A stretch of DNA of 60,000 nt from Hydractinia symbiolongicarpus (taxonomy: Eukaryota > Cnidaria > Hydrozoa > Anthoathecata > Hydractiniidae). Positions 33,439-43,964 of the stretch are shown here, one piece after another; position 1 is the stretch's first letter; each line of letters opens with the position of its first letter. The notes under the pieces were generated by a model, which was given only the letters and a program-made list of their open reading frames with translations, was not told the DNA's origin and did no database searches. The DNA lies in assembly GCF_029227915.1 (NCBI RefSeq), contig NC_079875.1, positions 24,686,001 through 24,746,000 on the forward strand, given 5' to 3'. Both the position numbers and the translations under genes were made by a program.

Positions 33439-33587
33439 TTTTTACCAAACTGATTAGCTAGAAAGGAGACAACAGCTGACGAAGCTGATTGAGTAGTACC
33501 CGAGTCTTCATAGATTGAATGACCCATTGCTTGTTGGGGTGCTCCAGAATCAGGGTCGTTATAAGAAACTGATGACAGAGAAGCCAT
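33439..33587 (-). CDS. AP3B: AP3B exon 1 (start codon)
   Basis: The ATG at 33587-33585 opens a Ser/Asp-rich leader (MASLSSVSYNDPDSG...) ending in NQFGK plus two bases. The donor GTACGT at 33438 leaves phase 2, and joining to exon 2 gives GKKHDDLK, which fits the KKNEDLK region of vertebrate AP3B. An alternative donor at 33445 gives the wrong phase and was rejected. The frame is open upstream as well, but the conserved protein begins about here, so this methionine is preferred. Confidence 0.82.
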
Positions 33588-33972
33588 TTTTAAAAAAATA
33601 CAACCAGAGTAGCAACGTGGTAAGTAGTTAAAATCACTCTCAGGTTCTTCGTTTAGTTCCCCGGTTCGTTCACGGGACCCAAAACAACCGTACGGCAGGA
33701 GAAATGTAAACACGGTAGGCAATTAGCAAATAAAAAAATCTGATTAAAATTCTTAGTCGTGCCTAGACTAAGAGTGTTGTTGACCAATTGCAATAACAGA
33801 AAAGAAAATCCCAATTTACTCCGTTCTTGTTTCCAGTGGTTGACATTATCGATCTGGATATAAACTAAAAGGTCCCGTGGATTTAAAATTCCAAAACATA
33901 AATGGCGGAGTAAAAACACGTTTTACGGTGTACCTACGGATAAAGTGTCATGCATGATTTCGAAATAACGAC
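33588..33972. promoter_or_regulatory. Putative AP3B 5' region, possibly bidirectional
   Basis: These 385 bp lie between the AP3B start codon and a divergent plus-strand ATG at 33973. That ATG opens 15 codons plus two bases and runs into a strong donor (GTGGTAAGTAT at 34018-34028). No TATA box or CpG cluster stands out. Promoter activity is inferred from position only, and the identity of the divergent transcript is unknown. Confidence 0.35.
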
Positions 33973-34019
33973 ATGCAAAATATAAACGCCATTAGTAAGG
34001 ATGGCGAAGGAATAAAGTG
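33973..34019 (+). CDS. Possible first coding exon divergent from AP3B
   Basis: ATG CAA AAT ... gives MQNINAISKDGEGIK plus TG, then a strong donor GTAAGTAT. Its position right behind the AP3B promoter suggests a divergent gene. It does not join in phase to the HAUS1 exon at 55311 (a stop codon would form), so I do not link them. Confidence 0.25.
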
Positions 34020-34629
34020 GTAAGTATAACTTAGAGCTATTTAAGCAGCAGCCGATTGATTAAGGTTTCGTGATCAAGCAATACTCCTTTTCACAGTTGA
34101 GAAAAAATAACATACCCCTGTATTTTATCCAGCTCAAGTTATATTTACAACTAGTTGCACCGTACTAATCATCTTAAAACGTGTTTGTTATTGTTTACTT
34201 TAGTTTCTGTGCAGTAGCCCCCATGCACATTTTTCTCATAGCCGTGGGGACATTGTCTTTTGAAACCACTACTTCATGTATTATTACATATCATAATAAC
34301 TGTGAAAACATGTATGACCAAAATATTCAATCTGAAAGAAATTATTGAGCCAAATGTTCTTGTGTCGTCATTAGGCTGTTCACATGATTTTTGCTGCCCA
34401 TCACCCTTTTCTTCTGTAGTCGCAAACTTTTTTCTTGGGGGCGATATTTCTTTGTCTGTTGTTCTTATTATTTATCTTGCTTGTCTTGTAAGTCATTAAC
34501 TTGCGGGTAATAAACAAAAGATTCTCGAAGAAAAGATAACTTACTATAACTCTGTGTAACTATTGTTAACTAGTGTAAAATAATTATTCCCAATAGCATA
34601 ATTGTAATGTTATTAACTCTACCAATGTG

Positions 34630-35170
34630 ACACCAAGAGCCATAGTTAAGATATTTGAAAAACTTCTATATAAACGGGTGTATGGATTTCTTCAAGCTAA
34701 CAATGTCCTAAGCAACAACTTAGTTTCAGAAAAAAATTACTCAACCTCTCAAACACTAATGAATATCTCTCTAGAAAATATGGATGCTCTTGATAGGCTT
34801 CTTATCAATGGTAAAATGCTTATGCCAAGTGATTCTATTAAATATCTTGATGTTCTATCAGATTCTGATTTAAGCTGGAAGTCTCAGATCAATAATACTG
34901 TTCCCAAGCTCAAGAGGGCTAATGGAGCTTTAGCTAAACTTTGTCATTTTGTGCCTCAAAATGTCCTTATCCTAGTCTACTATGCTCTTTCATGATAAAA
35001 TGTCTGCTACTATCCAGAATACTTTTGCGGTTGACTTCAACCATGCCCAGAGCACTCATGCAGGAAAGGCTGGGTTGATCAATCTTCCTACTGTCAATAC
35101 CGTTTGTTTTGGTAAAAATTCTATTAGATTTAACACCATTAAATCCTGGAATAAGATACAGTCCTTTTCA
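34630..35170 (+). pseudogene. Non-LTR retrotransposon RT remnant with internal deletion
   Basis: The frame reads AIVKIFEKLLYKRVYGFLQA, NNVLSNN and YSTSQTLMNIS, then jumps directly to SIKYLDVLSDSDLSWKSQIN and RANGALAKLCHFVP. The RT core with its catalytic aspartates has been removed. A second frame (to 35165) has INLPTVNTVCFGKNSIRFNT and IKSWNKIQ, the usual C-terminal block. Confidence 0.8.
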
Positions 35171-35259
35171 GGAGAGGCGTGCGATCACACTCACACGCCT
35201 TGGCACACGCCTAAATCGTTTCAGGTGATTAATCGCACACTTGAAAAATAAATATTGAG

Positions 35260-36950
35260 TTTTCAAAATCAACCTTTAAAATCCATTTTGTAGCGTGCGA
35301 TAGCAGCCCTTGAAATAATTTTAGGAGACTTATTGGACAAAATGTCCTTTAGATTTCCGTCATGGTCGGACACTTTAAGATCTCAGAAATTATTTAATAG
35401 TCCTGGTCCTTTTAATCCACGACCAGCCTATTCATAGCCAACTTGACCATCCTAGCTAATTCAGCAATTCCTGACTTATATACTTAAAAGAACTACATAG
35501 ACATAAATCTATTTTGCCTGGCCCCTTCGTTGTTGGTAACCAGGTCTTACACAAGAAATCCAGTTATGCGGTTCTTAACTAATGCTGAGGTAAACGCCGA
35601 CGGAGCACGGATGAAGCAAGTCTGCAAAACTGCACACACAGGCAGAATAGACATTTTATCATGGATTTAATTGTAGATAATTTCTTCAGGTCCAAATTTA
35701 ATGGATTTTTTCTTTATGGCTGTAAAAACGAAACCCACGTGCGGTGTAAATTTCTTTGAAGCTTTAAGCCACATAGATGAAGATTTTTTTAAACTTAAAA
35801 CAAAGCATATTTTTGCCTATTTTCTTGTGATGACCTGAAAAGTGAACAATAAATATAAAAATGACAGTATAGTCATGCATGCTATTTCGGACATGTAGAA
35901 AAGGAAGTTAAGATTGAGAGAGTCACTATACCAGTAGACGCTCAATCATCCTGTTTGGAGTTCACGATTTAAAACGTCCCCCAACTTTCCTACCGCAAAA
36001 TGAATGCGCAACAAAAAATAACCTCGTAGACCGTGTCATATGTGTAACATTCTTTGCACGTGTGCTTTACATCGCACACGTTACTTGATTTACACGTGCG
36101 AATCATCGCACACCTACTCAAATATTCCTGAAAAAGACTGAAGATATCATCTGAAGACATCAATGTCTAAAATATTTTTTTCCATAGATTACTTTGTTCT
36201 TAAAAGTGATGTAAAGAAGTATTTTATTGCCTCTTAATAATTTGTAACAAATTTTCCCTTTGTTCTCACACGGTTCATTTATCTGGTGGTTATATATGTT
36301 CGTGCCGTTTTGTGTGCCTTATCCTCGTCTTCGCTTCTGCTATTAGGTAAGGTCTCCCTTCAAAAATAGTTTGTTTGTTTTTCTCTTCATATTACCAATT
36401 TATTTAATTATTTGAACTGACAGCTATTTTTGATTAATAAAATTATCTTATTTTATCTTTACTTATCTTAAATAGTTTCAATAAAAGTTTTGCGTGTAAC
36501 TAAATAGACTAGTGAGAAGGCATTGTTGGTTGCGCGGGGTAAATAAAGCTTTTAAGCGATAGAAATAATGATATTTTAACAAAGATTGAAACTTTAATTT
36601 TAAAAAATTTCGTTTGATTGCATTTTAAAAGTTAAATAACGAAGAGCAGTGATAGGAATGCTTTCTTAGATTGAATTTTAAAAAATTAAGAACAAAGAAC
36701 AGCGATAGAATATTTTCATTAGATCGCATTTAAAAAGTTTAGGAACAAAAAGTGGTGATAGAAATGCTTTTTTAGATTCCGTTTTAAATATATAAAAACG
36801 AAGAATGGCGATTGATTGTTTTCAGTATTCAAAATGTTATTAACTCTAACCAATGTGAAACGTTTTATATATCTATTTTTAAAAAGAAAAAACAAGACAA
36901 TATTTTTAACAATAAAATGTAGTGTGATACTATAAAACACAATTAGCACA
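35260..36950. other. Intergenic, no gene seen
   Basis: AT-rich sequence with short repeated phrases (AAAGTTTAGGAACAAAAAGT and variants between 36600 and 36800, four loose copies). No coding or RNA feature was recognised. Confidence 0.5.
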
Positions 36951-36951
36951 T

Positions 36952-37890
36952 CAGTTCTGGAGACCGTAGATCAAATCCTGCTCACTGCTTGGCAGTGTGT
37001 TATCATCATCATCATCGTCATCATTCTCGGCTTAACGTCCATTTTCCATGCTAGCATGGGTTGGAAATATACCCCATATTAATGACCCTCTTCCAATCTG
37101 ATCTAGACTGTGTTAGGTCTAAACTCACCTTCCTCTGTATCAAGTCTGTCCTTATAACCTCCTGTGAAGTCTTTCTCGGTCTGCCTCTGGGCTTTGCCCC
37201 TGGAACTATCAAATCTCTACACTTTCTTACCCAATTATCCCCCTCCATTCTTTCCAAGTGCCCCAGCCAATTCAATCGTCTTATCTGGATAACATCTTTA
37301 ATTCTACGGATACTTAGCCTGCTTCTTAGCTCATCTGAACTCTTTCTGTCTCTCAGACTGGCATTACACATCCACCTAACCATTCTCATATTATTTCTTT
37401 CTAAACGGTCAGGATCTTCCTGCTTCACTGCCCATGTCTCACTACCGTACAACATAAAACTTTTTACACAGGCCTCATACAACCAACCTGTTAACTGAAT
37501 TGACAAGACTCTGCTAGTCAACAAAGGAAGTAACTCTCTGAACTTTTTCCCAGCAGAACCTATCCTGCAAATAACACTTCTTCCAACAGTGATGAACAAA
37601 GTAGCTTTTCTTCAATATGACTTACACGCATTATACTCGCCCGTCAGAATCAGAGGTCTGATTGGGGTAAAGCATTTTCTGTTGAGAATGAAATACGGAT
37701 GTGCTATGATAAATATTCACCTATGTATACACACCATCCGGATAAACTATCTGAGTTCATCAATAACATATTGCCGCACGTTGTGTAGTGGTTTCGTCTG
37801 CGGCTCCCAGTTCTGGGGACCGCAGATCGAATCCCGCTCACTCCTTGGCAGTGTGTTAGTGATGAACAAAGTAGTTCTTCTTCAATATAT
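36952..37890 (+). mobile_element. Two tRNA-derived SINE copies, the first split by a LINE
   Basis: Copy 2 (about 37772-37890) has an A-box-like GTGTAGTGGTTTCGTCTGCG and a B box GATCGAATCCC (37825-37835), followed by CTTGGCAGTGTGTTAGTGAT and GAACAAAGTAG. Copy 1 shows the B-box part at 36952-37002, ending GTGTTA. The continuation GTGATGAACAAAGTAG resumes only at 37589, after the LINE. Confidence 0.75.
37003..37588 (-). mobile_element. 5'-truncated LINE copy (C-terminal RT region)
   Basis: The frame 37599-37051 is open across KFRELLPLLTSRVLSIQLTG, SFMLYGSETWAVKQEDPDRL, RMVRWMCNASLRDRKSSDEL and RRLNWLGHLERM, the C-terminal segment after the RT core in this LINE group. The 3' end has CCATGCTAGCATGG and a GATGAT tail as in the copy at 17981. 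Intact frame and short length indicate a recent truncated insertion. Confidence 0.87.
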
Positions 37891-37899
37891 CCCCTTACC

Positions 37900-39228
37900 A
37901 GTCATAAAATTTTAATCTTTTTTTAGCTGCTTTTTGGCTTTGTCCTGTCAAAGTCACTCTAATAAACTGCTTATGACTTTACGAGATATATAAACTGTTA
38001 ATAAAATATTAAGCCAAAACCAATTCCATATCTTGAGCTTGTTGTATAGTCTTTCAAATTCAATAATTATAATCATTTGTCATTATTAATGTATGTCTGC
38101 AAAATTTCTCAAACTTTTCATATGATTCATAAGCTGAATGGTGTGAGTTAGATACAAGAAGTTTAACTTCTTTACAAGTTCCTTTGCACCATTATTAAAA
38201 CTTAAAACTGCAAGTTCCATCTCGAAAATTGCTTTCGTGCTTGACCAGTCAAAGTAAAAAAAAAGCAGTTGCTTGCTTCTTCTTCACCAGCGAAGTAAAA
38301 AATTGCCATATCTGTACTTCTTTCTTCATATCATATTAGTGTTATCACCAAGTGTTGGTAAGGCTTTATTCTCTATATCATGATTCTGTAAAAAATAAAA
38401 ATTATTCTGACGAAACCTAAAGGATGGTATTGGATACATTTTCGATCAGATTCGACATATTCTGAACGTGGATTTCAAGCACTTTACAGTTTATACGGGT
38501 AATTACGTGTCAAGTAACAACTTTTTTGAATCTTAAGTAAGTGACACATTTTATTTATTTGTGATGACGCGTGCCCTAGTAAATTCCTTTCTTGATCACT
38601 TTTAAATCTTCTGTTTGCTTTCTTTATCTAGAAAATGATTATCTAAAAAGAAGAAAATAATGCATCATTCAAAAGGGTGATATGAACTTCATTTACTCCA
38701 TCAATGTCCAAGTTGTCCTTTTTTGCCAAACCATCATTTATATAGGGAAATTTATTAGCAAATATTCACAAATATAGCATTTAATATAATTACCATGTTT
38801 ACAAGTCTGAATAATTTTCACTACAAGTCCTTTTGTAATTGTATAATTCTTTCATTGCATTATAGGCTCTTGTATTTTCGTCCTTCAAAAAAAAAGCATC
38901 CAATTGAGTAATTATTTCATCAAGACCATCATTCTCAGTTAGTTATTATTATTATTATTATTAACAATTTCTTTTACATTGACGTGTAAATAAAAAAAAA
39001 AAATTCTAGCTTCTCGGGAAAAGTCGCTAATTAAAGAAGAAGGCAATTAATTTAGTTAATTTGACTTCTTTGCTTTGCATACCATTATCCTGAAATAAAG
39101 GATGGTTAGACTATAGCTTTTATTTTTGAGATTCTATATATTGCAAGGAAGTGGTATGCCAGAAAATTCGGGAAAAAAAACAAAAACAAACCGCAAAATG
39201 CTATAAATACTAAATAAAAGTCTGCCTG
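37900..39228. other. Intergenic, no gene seen
   Basis: AT-rich. It includes a short TTA microsatellite at 38945-38962 and homopolymers. Nothing else was recognised. Confidence 0.5.
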
Positions 39229-39670
39229 TCAAATAAAACCTAATCCATTAAAATACGGTTTGCACAACCTACAAGGGCAACTTTCTGGATTCCATTTCTT
39301 AATTTTTGACTTAAACTCTTGTAACGTTTCAGATGTTTTTATATTTGATGGTATCATCTGCCACAATTTTGGCGCAAAATTTGAGATAGTTTCAGTGCCA
39401 TAAGTAGACGTTTTTGCTGTGTGATAGCAAAGTTCTCTTTCATTTCTCAAATTATAAGTGCTACTACGGAACAGAAAAATATCACTTATTATATCAGGTG
39501 AGAGTTTGTTTTTAGCTTTATATATTTCTATAGCTAGTGTTTCAAGATTTTTTTCGTGTATCGTTTTTGATTTATCTCTATGTAACAGTTCCTTAAATGT
39601 TGATGTATGGTCACAATAGATTATTCGAAGTGCTCTTACATGCAGATTATTAATTCTGTTATCCAGCTAG
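39229..39670 (-). pseudogene. Non-LTR retrotransposon C-terminal fragment
   Basis: The minus strand reads ETLAIEIYKAKNKLSPDIIS, then RNERELCYHTAKTSTYGTET, LWQMIPSNIK and CPCRLCKPYFNGLGFI. The final CPCRLCK...LGFI is the usual end of one large animal LINE group. It is 5'-truncated with no RT core. Confidence 0.85.
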
Positions 39671-41000
39671 TCCTTGTTTATTCATATCCAAGTCAGTATA
39701 AATCTGCTACGCCTCAATATCATTTTTCCACGTTATATAATAATCTTTTTAACTAAACACCGGAAACAATAGAAACAATAAAACAAAAGTTACTCCTATG
39801 TCTGTAGTGCAACATCCACAATGCCACCAGCATCAACAGCATTCTTGCACAACAATCAGAATTGTCACCCTCTGTACCATGTTAAAAGCTTATATGGATG
39901 TCTTACCTTGTACGTTTAATGATAATTTTTAGTTACTAAAATAACAATAATAATATCACAATATTAGCAAAAAACACTTACTTATAAAATTATCAAAATG
40001 GGACTCCACAAAAGCAATTACCCTAAAGCTTCTATTGTGTGAAGCCAACAATAGCATCCTTAGGGCGCAGTTTTGATGCATTGCGATGTGTTGAATGTGA
40101 GTAAACATCTATTTTATTTTTTCTTAATTTATACATAAAGAAAGACTAATGCACTTTTTAATGAACTTAAGAAAATGTTCCTCTTTTTGTAAAAATTGGT
40201 CTTGTAAGCCATTTTCTGTGAAATCAGACAGAAAGCAATGTCTTCAAATTTTGTTCATTTGCATGCACATAATTTATTATTGTTTTTAAGATTATTGTAT
40301 ACTTTGTGGTAAAAATCAAATTGACCATCACTGAAAATATTTCCAGTAGCTTTGACATTAATTTTAAAAGTACTAACTTATTAATCTATATTTTGACCAA
40401 ATTGGGTAAATTTTTTTAAGGGAAAATATATGGCGAAGCTTTGTTACATCACTAACAACATAGCTTTTGCAAAGATCTTAAAAGTAATTGGGTCGTTTTC
40501 ATATGTTACTTTTTGGTGTTTTAATAATAGCTAAATAAGATTGTTTTACCACTACCTAGCTCTGCTAAGAGGGAGCTTACTGATATATTTGTCATTAGCT
40601 TTGAGGTTATTTAGTACTGCTATAGTAAAGTACTATTGAGTCAAATTATTGGCATTTGTTTATGATAATTCCGAATATTAGTAAAACCACTAATCTTTTG
40701 TCTTCTATAAGACTTTCTAATATTTTCTCAATATTTTTTTATTCTGATAGTCTGTGATCTTTCTGATGAAATCCAGCAGCTTTTCCTGCTTTCTAATATT
40801 CTTCTTTGCTTGTATTATTTCATCCAATACTCATAATGTGATCTTCCTGATGTAAACCAACACTTTCTCAGCTATATTTACAGATCAGTGATATTGTCTT
40901 ACTCTTTGTTTGTTCTATATAACAATTAAAACATGTGATCAACTTTTATAAGCAGCAACTCGTACACCAGTTGCTAATGTAAAAGGAAGATTATTGCAAC
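39671..41000. other. Intergenic, no gene seen
   Basis: AT-rich with no recognisable coding, RNA or repeat structure. Confidence 0.45.
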
Positions 41001-41510
41001 TAGCAATTTGCTATTTTTTTTAAATCCATGTTATCACTTCTTTTTTTCCAATCATTTCTTTTAAAAAAGCCAAATCTGCTCTTAAGTGATTGTCCTCCAA
41101 AACTTTTTGTGTGGAATATACAGCATCGTAAAGTGTTTTAATATTGGTTAAATATTGAATTGATGGTGCAATATGGAAAATTTCCTTAAATAAACATCGA
41201 ACCCAATATCCTTTGCTAGCATCGATCAATTGCATGGTCTCTGCAGAAAGCGTATTATTAACTACTCTTTTTAACTTTCTTGGCTGCCAGGAAATCAGGG
41301 ATAGTGATTGATTTAGTTGATTCGCTAAGAAAAATAAGACCCTTTAGATTTGCAAATGATACATCATGAAATACCAGAAGTTTAGCTTCTATGTTTCCAA
41401 TTGCCCTGAATTTCAATTCCACAGGTTCACACTTTGTTGACTCTTTCATCGTTCATGTTACCCATTAGTTCACAGCAATCAAAAATAATGTCTGCAGGGT
41501 TTGAAATCCA
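41000..41510 (-). pseudogene. Copia RNase H fragment (3' half of a split element)
   Basis: The minus strand reads PADIIFDCCELMG, then CEPVELKFRAIGNIEAKLLV, FHDVSFANLKG and, in the next frame, LSAETMQLIDASKGYWVRCL. LRADLAFLKEMI and EVITWI follow. These are the Copia RT-to-RNase H junction and RNase H. The piece starts abruptly near 41505 at the point where the fragment at 52350-53180 ends. Confidence 0.75.
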
Positions 41511-41599
41511 ACCCTATTTCTGGTGAGTCTTTTCAGACTTGTGTAAAAATAAGTAAGGCAAGTCTAATTTTTTTTTACTGTGGAAAGTTTATCATTTCT

Positions 41600-42294
41600 G
41601 GAACATAATGGTTTAGTAGGCGACGTTTCGGGAGATCCTTCTCCCATCATCAGGCAAAGTAAAATGATGTTGAGTATTTTTTATAATTGCAGAGGATCGA
41701 AATTCATAAAAATTAACAAATCAGAAACGAGCTGATAATTACAGTTAATTACTTTAATTAACATTTTCGGACCTATATGTAGGTAACTACTTCTTCTGTA
41801 GGGCTGGTAATCAAATCTCAGGAAGTTGATACGAGATGCCGTTTATGTGTTTGTTACATGCTACACTATTGATGGTTTCTTTAATCTTCCTGGCCGTTGT
41901 TCTGGATTCTCTGTCAATGATTATCTTCTCATCCCAATTAAACTGATGACTTCTGCTCCAGCTGTGGTCCGCAATTTTGTTTTTTTTCACATCTCCGTTT
42001 CTCACTGCACGCATTTGTTCTTGTACTCGTTGCTTAAACTTTCTTTTTGTTTCGCCTATGTACACTGCATCACAATCTTTACACGGGATTTTGTAAACAA
42101 CATTGCATTGTTCTTTCAGGTTTATTTTGTCTTTTGGTTTAGACAAAGTGCTTCTTTGGGTGTCTTTAGAGTTAAGAATGCATTTGATCTTGTGTTGCCT
42201 TAAAACTCGACAAAAGATCTCGCTAGTACCTGGTACGAAGGATAGGAAAGCCGATGCGATAAGTTCCTCTGATGTTTCCTTGTTGTCTCCGTTG
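41600..42294 (-). mobile_element. Penelope-like element, 5'-truncated, GIY-YIG end
   Basis: The frame 42146-41811 encodes VVYKIPCKDCDAVYIGETKR, KFKQRVQEQMRAV and KIADHSW, the GIY-YIG endonuclease found at the C-terminus of Penelope-like retroelements. The preceding frame (to 42294) holds the end of the RT. It abuts DNA polymerase B sequence of the Polinton at 42295 without a visible gap. Confidence 0.85.
41622..41653 (-). ncRNA. Hammerhead-ribozyme-like core in Penelope terminal repeat
   Basis: On the minus strand CTGATGA (41653-41647) is followed by a 6-bp stem (GGGAGA AGG ATCTCCC region), then GAAAC and GTC. CUGAUGA, stem II and GAAA are the conserved hammerhead core. Hammerheads are established components of Penelope-like element terminal repeats. 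The cleavage-site strand of the fold is not resolved here. Confidence 0.6.
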
Positions 42295-43525
42295 CATGGA
42301 AAGCAGCACTCATATACACGAATATCAAGCTGGAGCTGCTTACAGATCCTGATATGTTGTTAATGTTTGAAAAGGGTATTCGAGGTGGTATCACGCAGAG
42401 TGTTCACAGATATGCGAGAGCGAATAACAGGTACATGGGGGAGCAATATAATCCAGATGTTGAGTCGTCATACTTACACAACCTCGATGCCAATAATCTC
42501 TATGGATGGGCAATGCAACAACCACTCACAACCCATGGTTTTAAATGGGTGTGGAATATTGAGATAATAGATGAAAAGAAGATCGAGAAGTTGGTATCTG
42601 ATAACAAACATGGATATCTATTGGAGATTGATATTGGTTACCCGACTGAGCTCCATGACAAACATAATGAGCTGCCTTTCCTGCCGGACCATAGGATGAT
42701 TCACAGGGTCAAGAAATTGATACCAAATCTTGAGCATAAGCGTAAATATGTAGTTCATATTGCAGCTCTTTATCAAGCTATTAAGCATGGCCTCCTATTG
42801 AAAAAAGTCCACCGCGCTATCCAATTTAAACAAAGCGCATGGCTGCGAGGTTGTATCGATCACAACATGAATCTGAGAACTGCCGCTAAAAATGATTTTG
42901 AGAAGGACTTTTACAAGTTGATGAACCTCTCAGTCTTTGGAAAGACGATGAAGAATATCAGGAACCATCGCAACATCAAGTTAGTCACGAATGAAGCCGC
43001 TTATGCAAAATTTACTATGCAACCAAATTTTAAAAGCGGTACTTGTTTCAGTGAGAACCTTATATGTATTGAAATGGGCAGGACGGGAATCAAAATGAAC
43101 AAGCCTGTATATATTGGCCAGGCAATACTTGATTTATCAAAAACCGTAATGTACTAGTTTCATTATGACTACATGCAGTCAAAGTACGGTAGTAAAATAA
43201 AGCTGTGTTATATGGATACGGATTCGTTCGTATACCACATACGAACAGAGGATTTCTATCGGGATATTGCCAATGATGTTGAATCACGCTTCGATACGAG
43301 TGCCTATACGAAGGATGACAACAGACCTCTCCCAATCGGCAAAAACAAGAAAGTCGTGGGCCTTATGAAGGATGAACTTGGGGCAAAATTATGACTTCAT
43401 TCATCACATTGAGACCAAAAGCTTATGCATACAAGAGTCCCACGAAAGAGGGCGGAGATCGTAAGGCCAAGGGTGTGAAGAGGGCCGTGACTAAAAAATG
43501 CTTGCCTGAGGTCATTATTGGTTGA
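42295..43525 (+). pseudogene. polB: Polinton DNA polymerase B, N-terminally truncated
   Basis: This is a protein-primed family B polymerase. The visible motif LHNLDANNLYGWAMQQPLT belongs to the palm (motif A region). Later LMNLSVFGKTMKNIRNHRNI corresponds to motif B, and LCYMDTDSFVYH (43201-43236) is motif C with both aspartates. The exonuclease and protein-priming part is missing on the left. An in-frame TAG at 43155 and a shift at 43394 break the rest; the C-terminus (LRPKAYAYKS...KGVKRAVTKKCL) lies in another frame. Confidence 0.9.
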
Positions 43526-43535
43526 AGAAATAAAA

Positions 43536-43907
43536 ATGGAGGATGTATTGTTACTGATCGCGATTCTACTCCCATATATGTTGATACTTGCTTTCCTTTA
43601 TCGATACAAACACATAATAAATAGTATGTCTTCATAAGCAGAAATATTCGACAATGTTGCCAATGCTACGGAAGCACCTGATCAACCTATAGATAAACGT
43701 CAAACATTGAAAGATGTACGAAAGACTAAGCCACACCTCTTAAGAAAAAAATGTACTGAGACATTCCTGGACAAAGCATCACCTGAGGTTATTGAGAAAA
43801 TACATGCCGAAGTAGTCGAAAAGGAACTCCATGAGAAAGGAGAGAAGACTGCAAAGGCATTATCAACTCATGACGAAGGGCAGCAGCCTGCATCAGCGGT
43901 TCAGTAA
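43536..43907 (+). pseudogene. Polinton small membrane protein, in-frame stop
   Basis: An ATG at 43536 opens a strongly hydrophobic segment (LLLIAILLPYMLILAFLYRY), ending at TAA 43635. The same frame continues as AEIFDNVANATEAPDQPIDK, then KDVRKTKPHLLRKKCTETFL, a charged tail to 43907. Either this is one membrane protein with a stop, or two adjacent genes. Function unknown. Confidence 0.5.
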
Positions 43908-43964
43908 AAACATTCAAAGCCTGACCTTGATGTTTTTAAGATGCGATGATCCTTATAATAAAGC

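Larger units (their letters stand above)
683..33587 (-). other. AP3B: AP3B gene locus (AP-3 adaptor beta subunit), N-terminal half
   Basis: Nine minus-strand exons read as one continuous protein with consistent phases and GT/AG borders. AP-3 beta is a large subunit of the heterotetrameric AP-3 coat that sorts cargo from endosomes to lysosomes and related organelles; its N-terminal half is an alpha-solenoid trunk (Adaptin_N). The exons cover the start methionine, the KLDAMKRIVG region, the [20 protein letters not shown] block, [20 protein letters not shown] and the MDPDHRLLL block. The hinge and ear would lie left of the window. The locus is over 32 kb because introns 1, 2, 3, 6 and 7 hold transposons. 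Vertebrates have AP3B1 and AP3B2; a cnidarian would be expected to have a single pre-duplication gene, which is family knowledge rather than something visible here. Confidence 0.93.

Noticed and set aside
33438-33446. Alternative AP3B exon 1 donor GGTAAAAAG at 33445
   Set aside because: It leaves phase 1 and joining to exon 2 creates a stop. The GTACGT donor at 33438 gives the conserved KKHDDLK junction.
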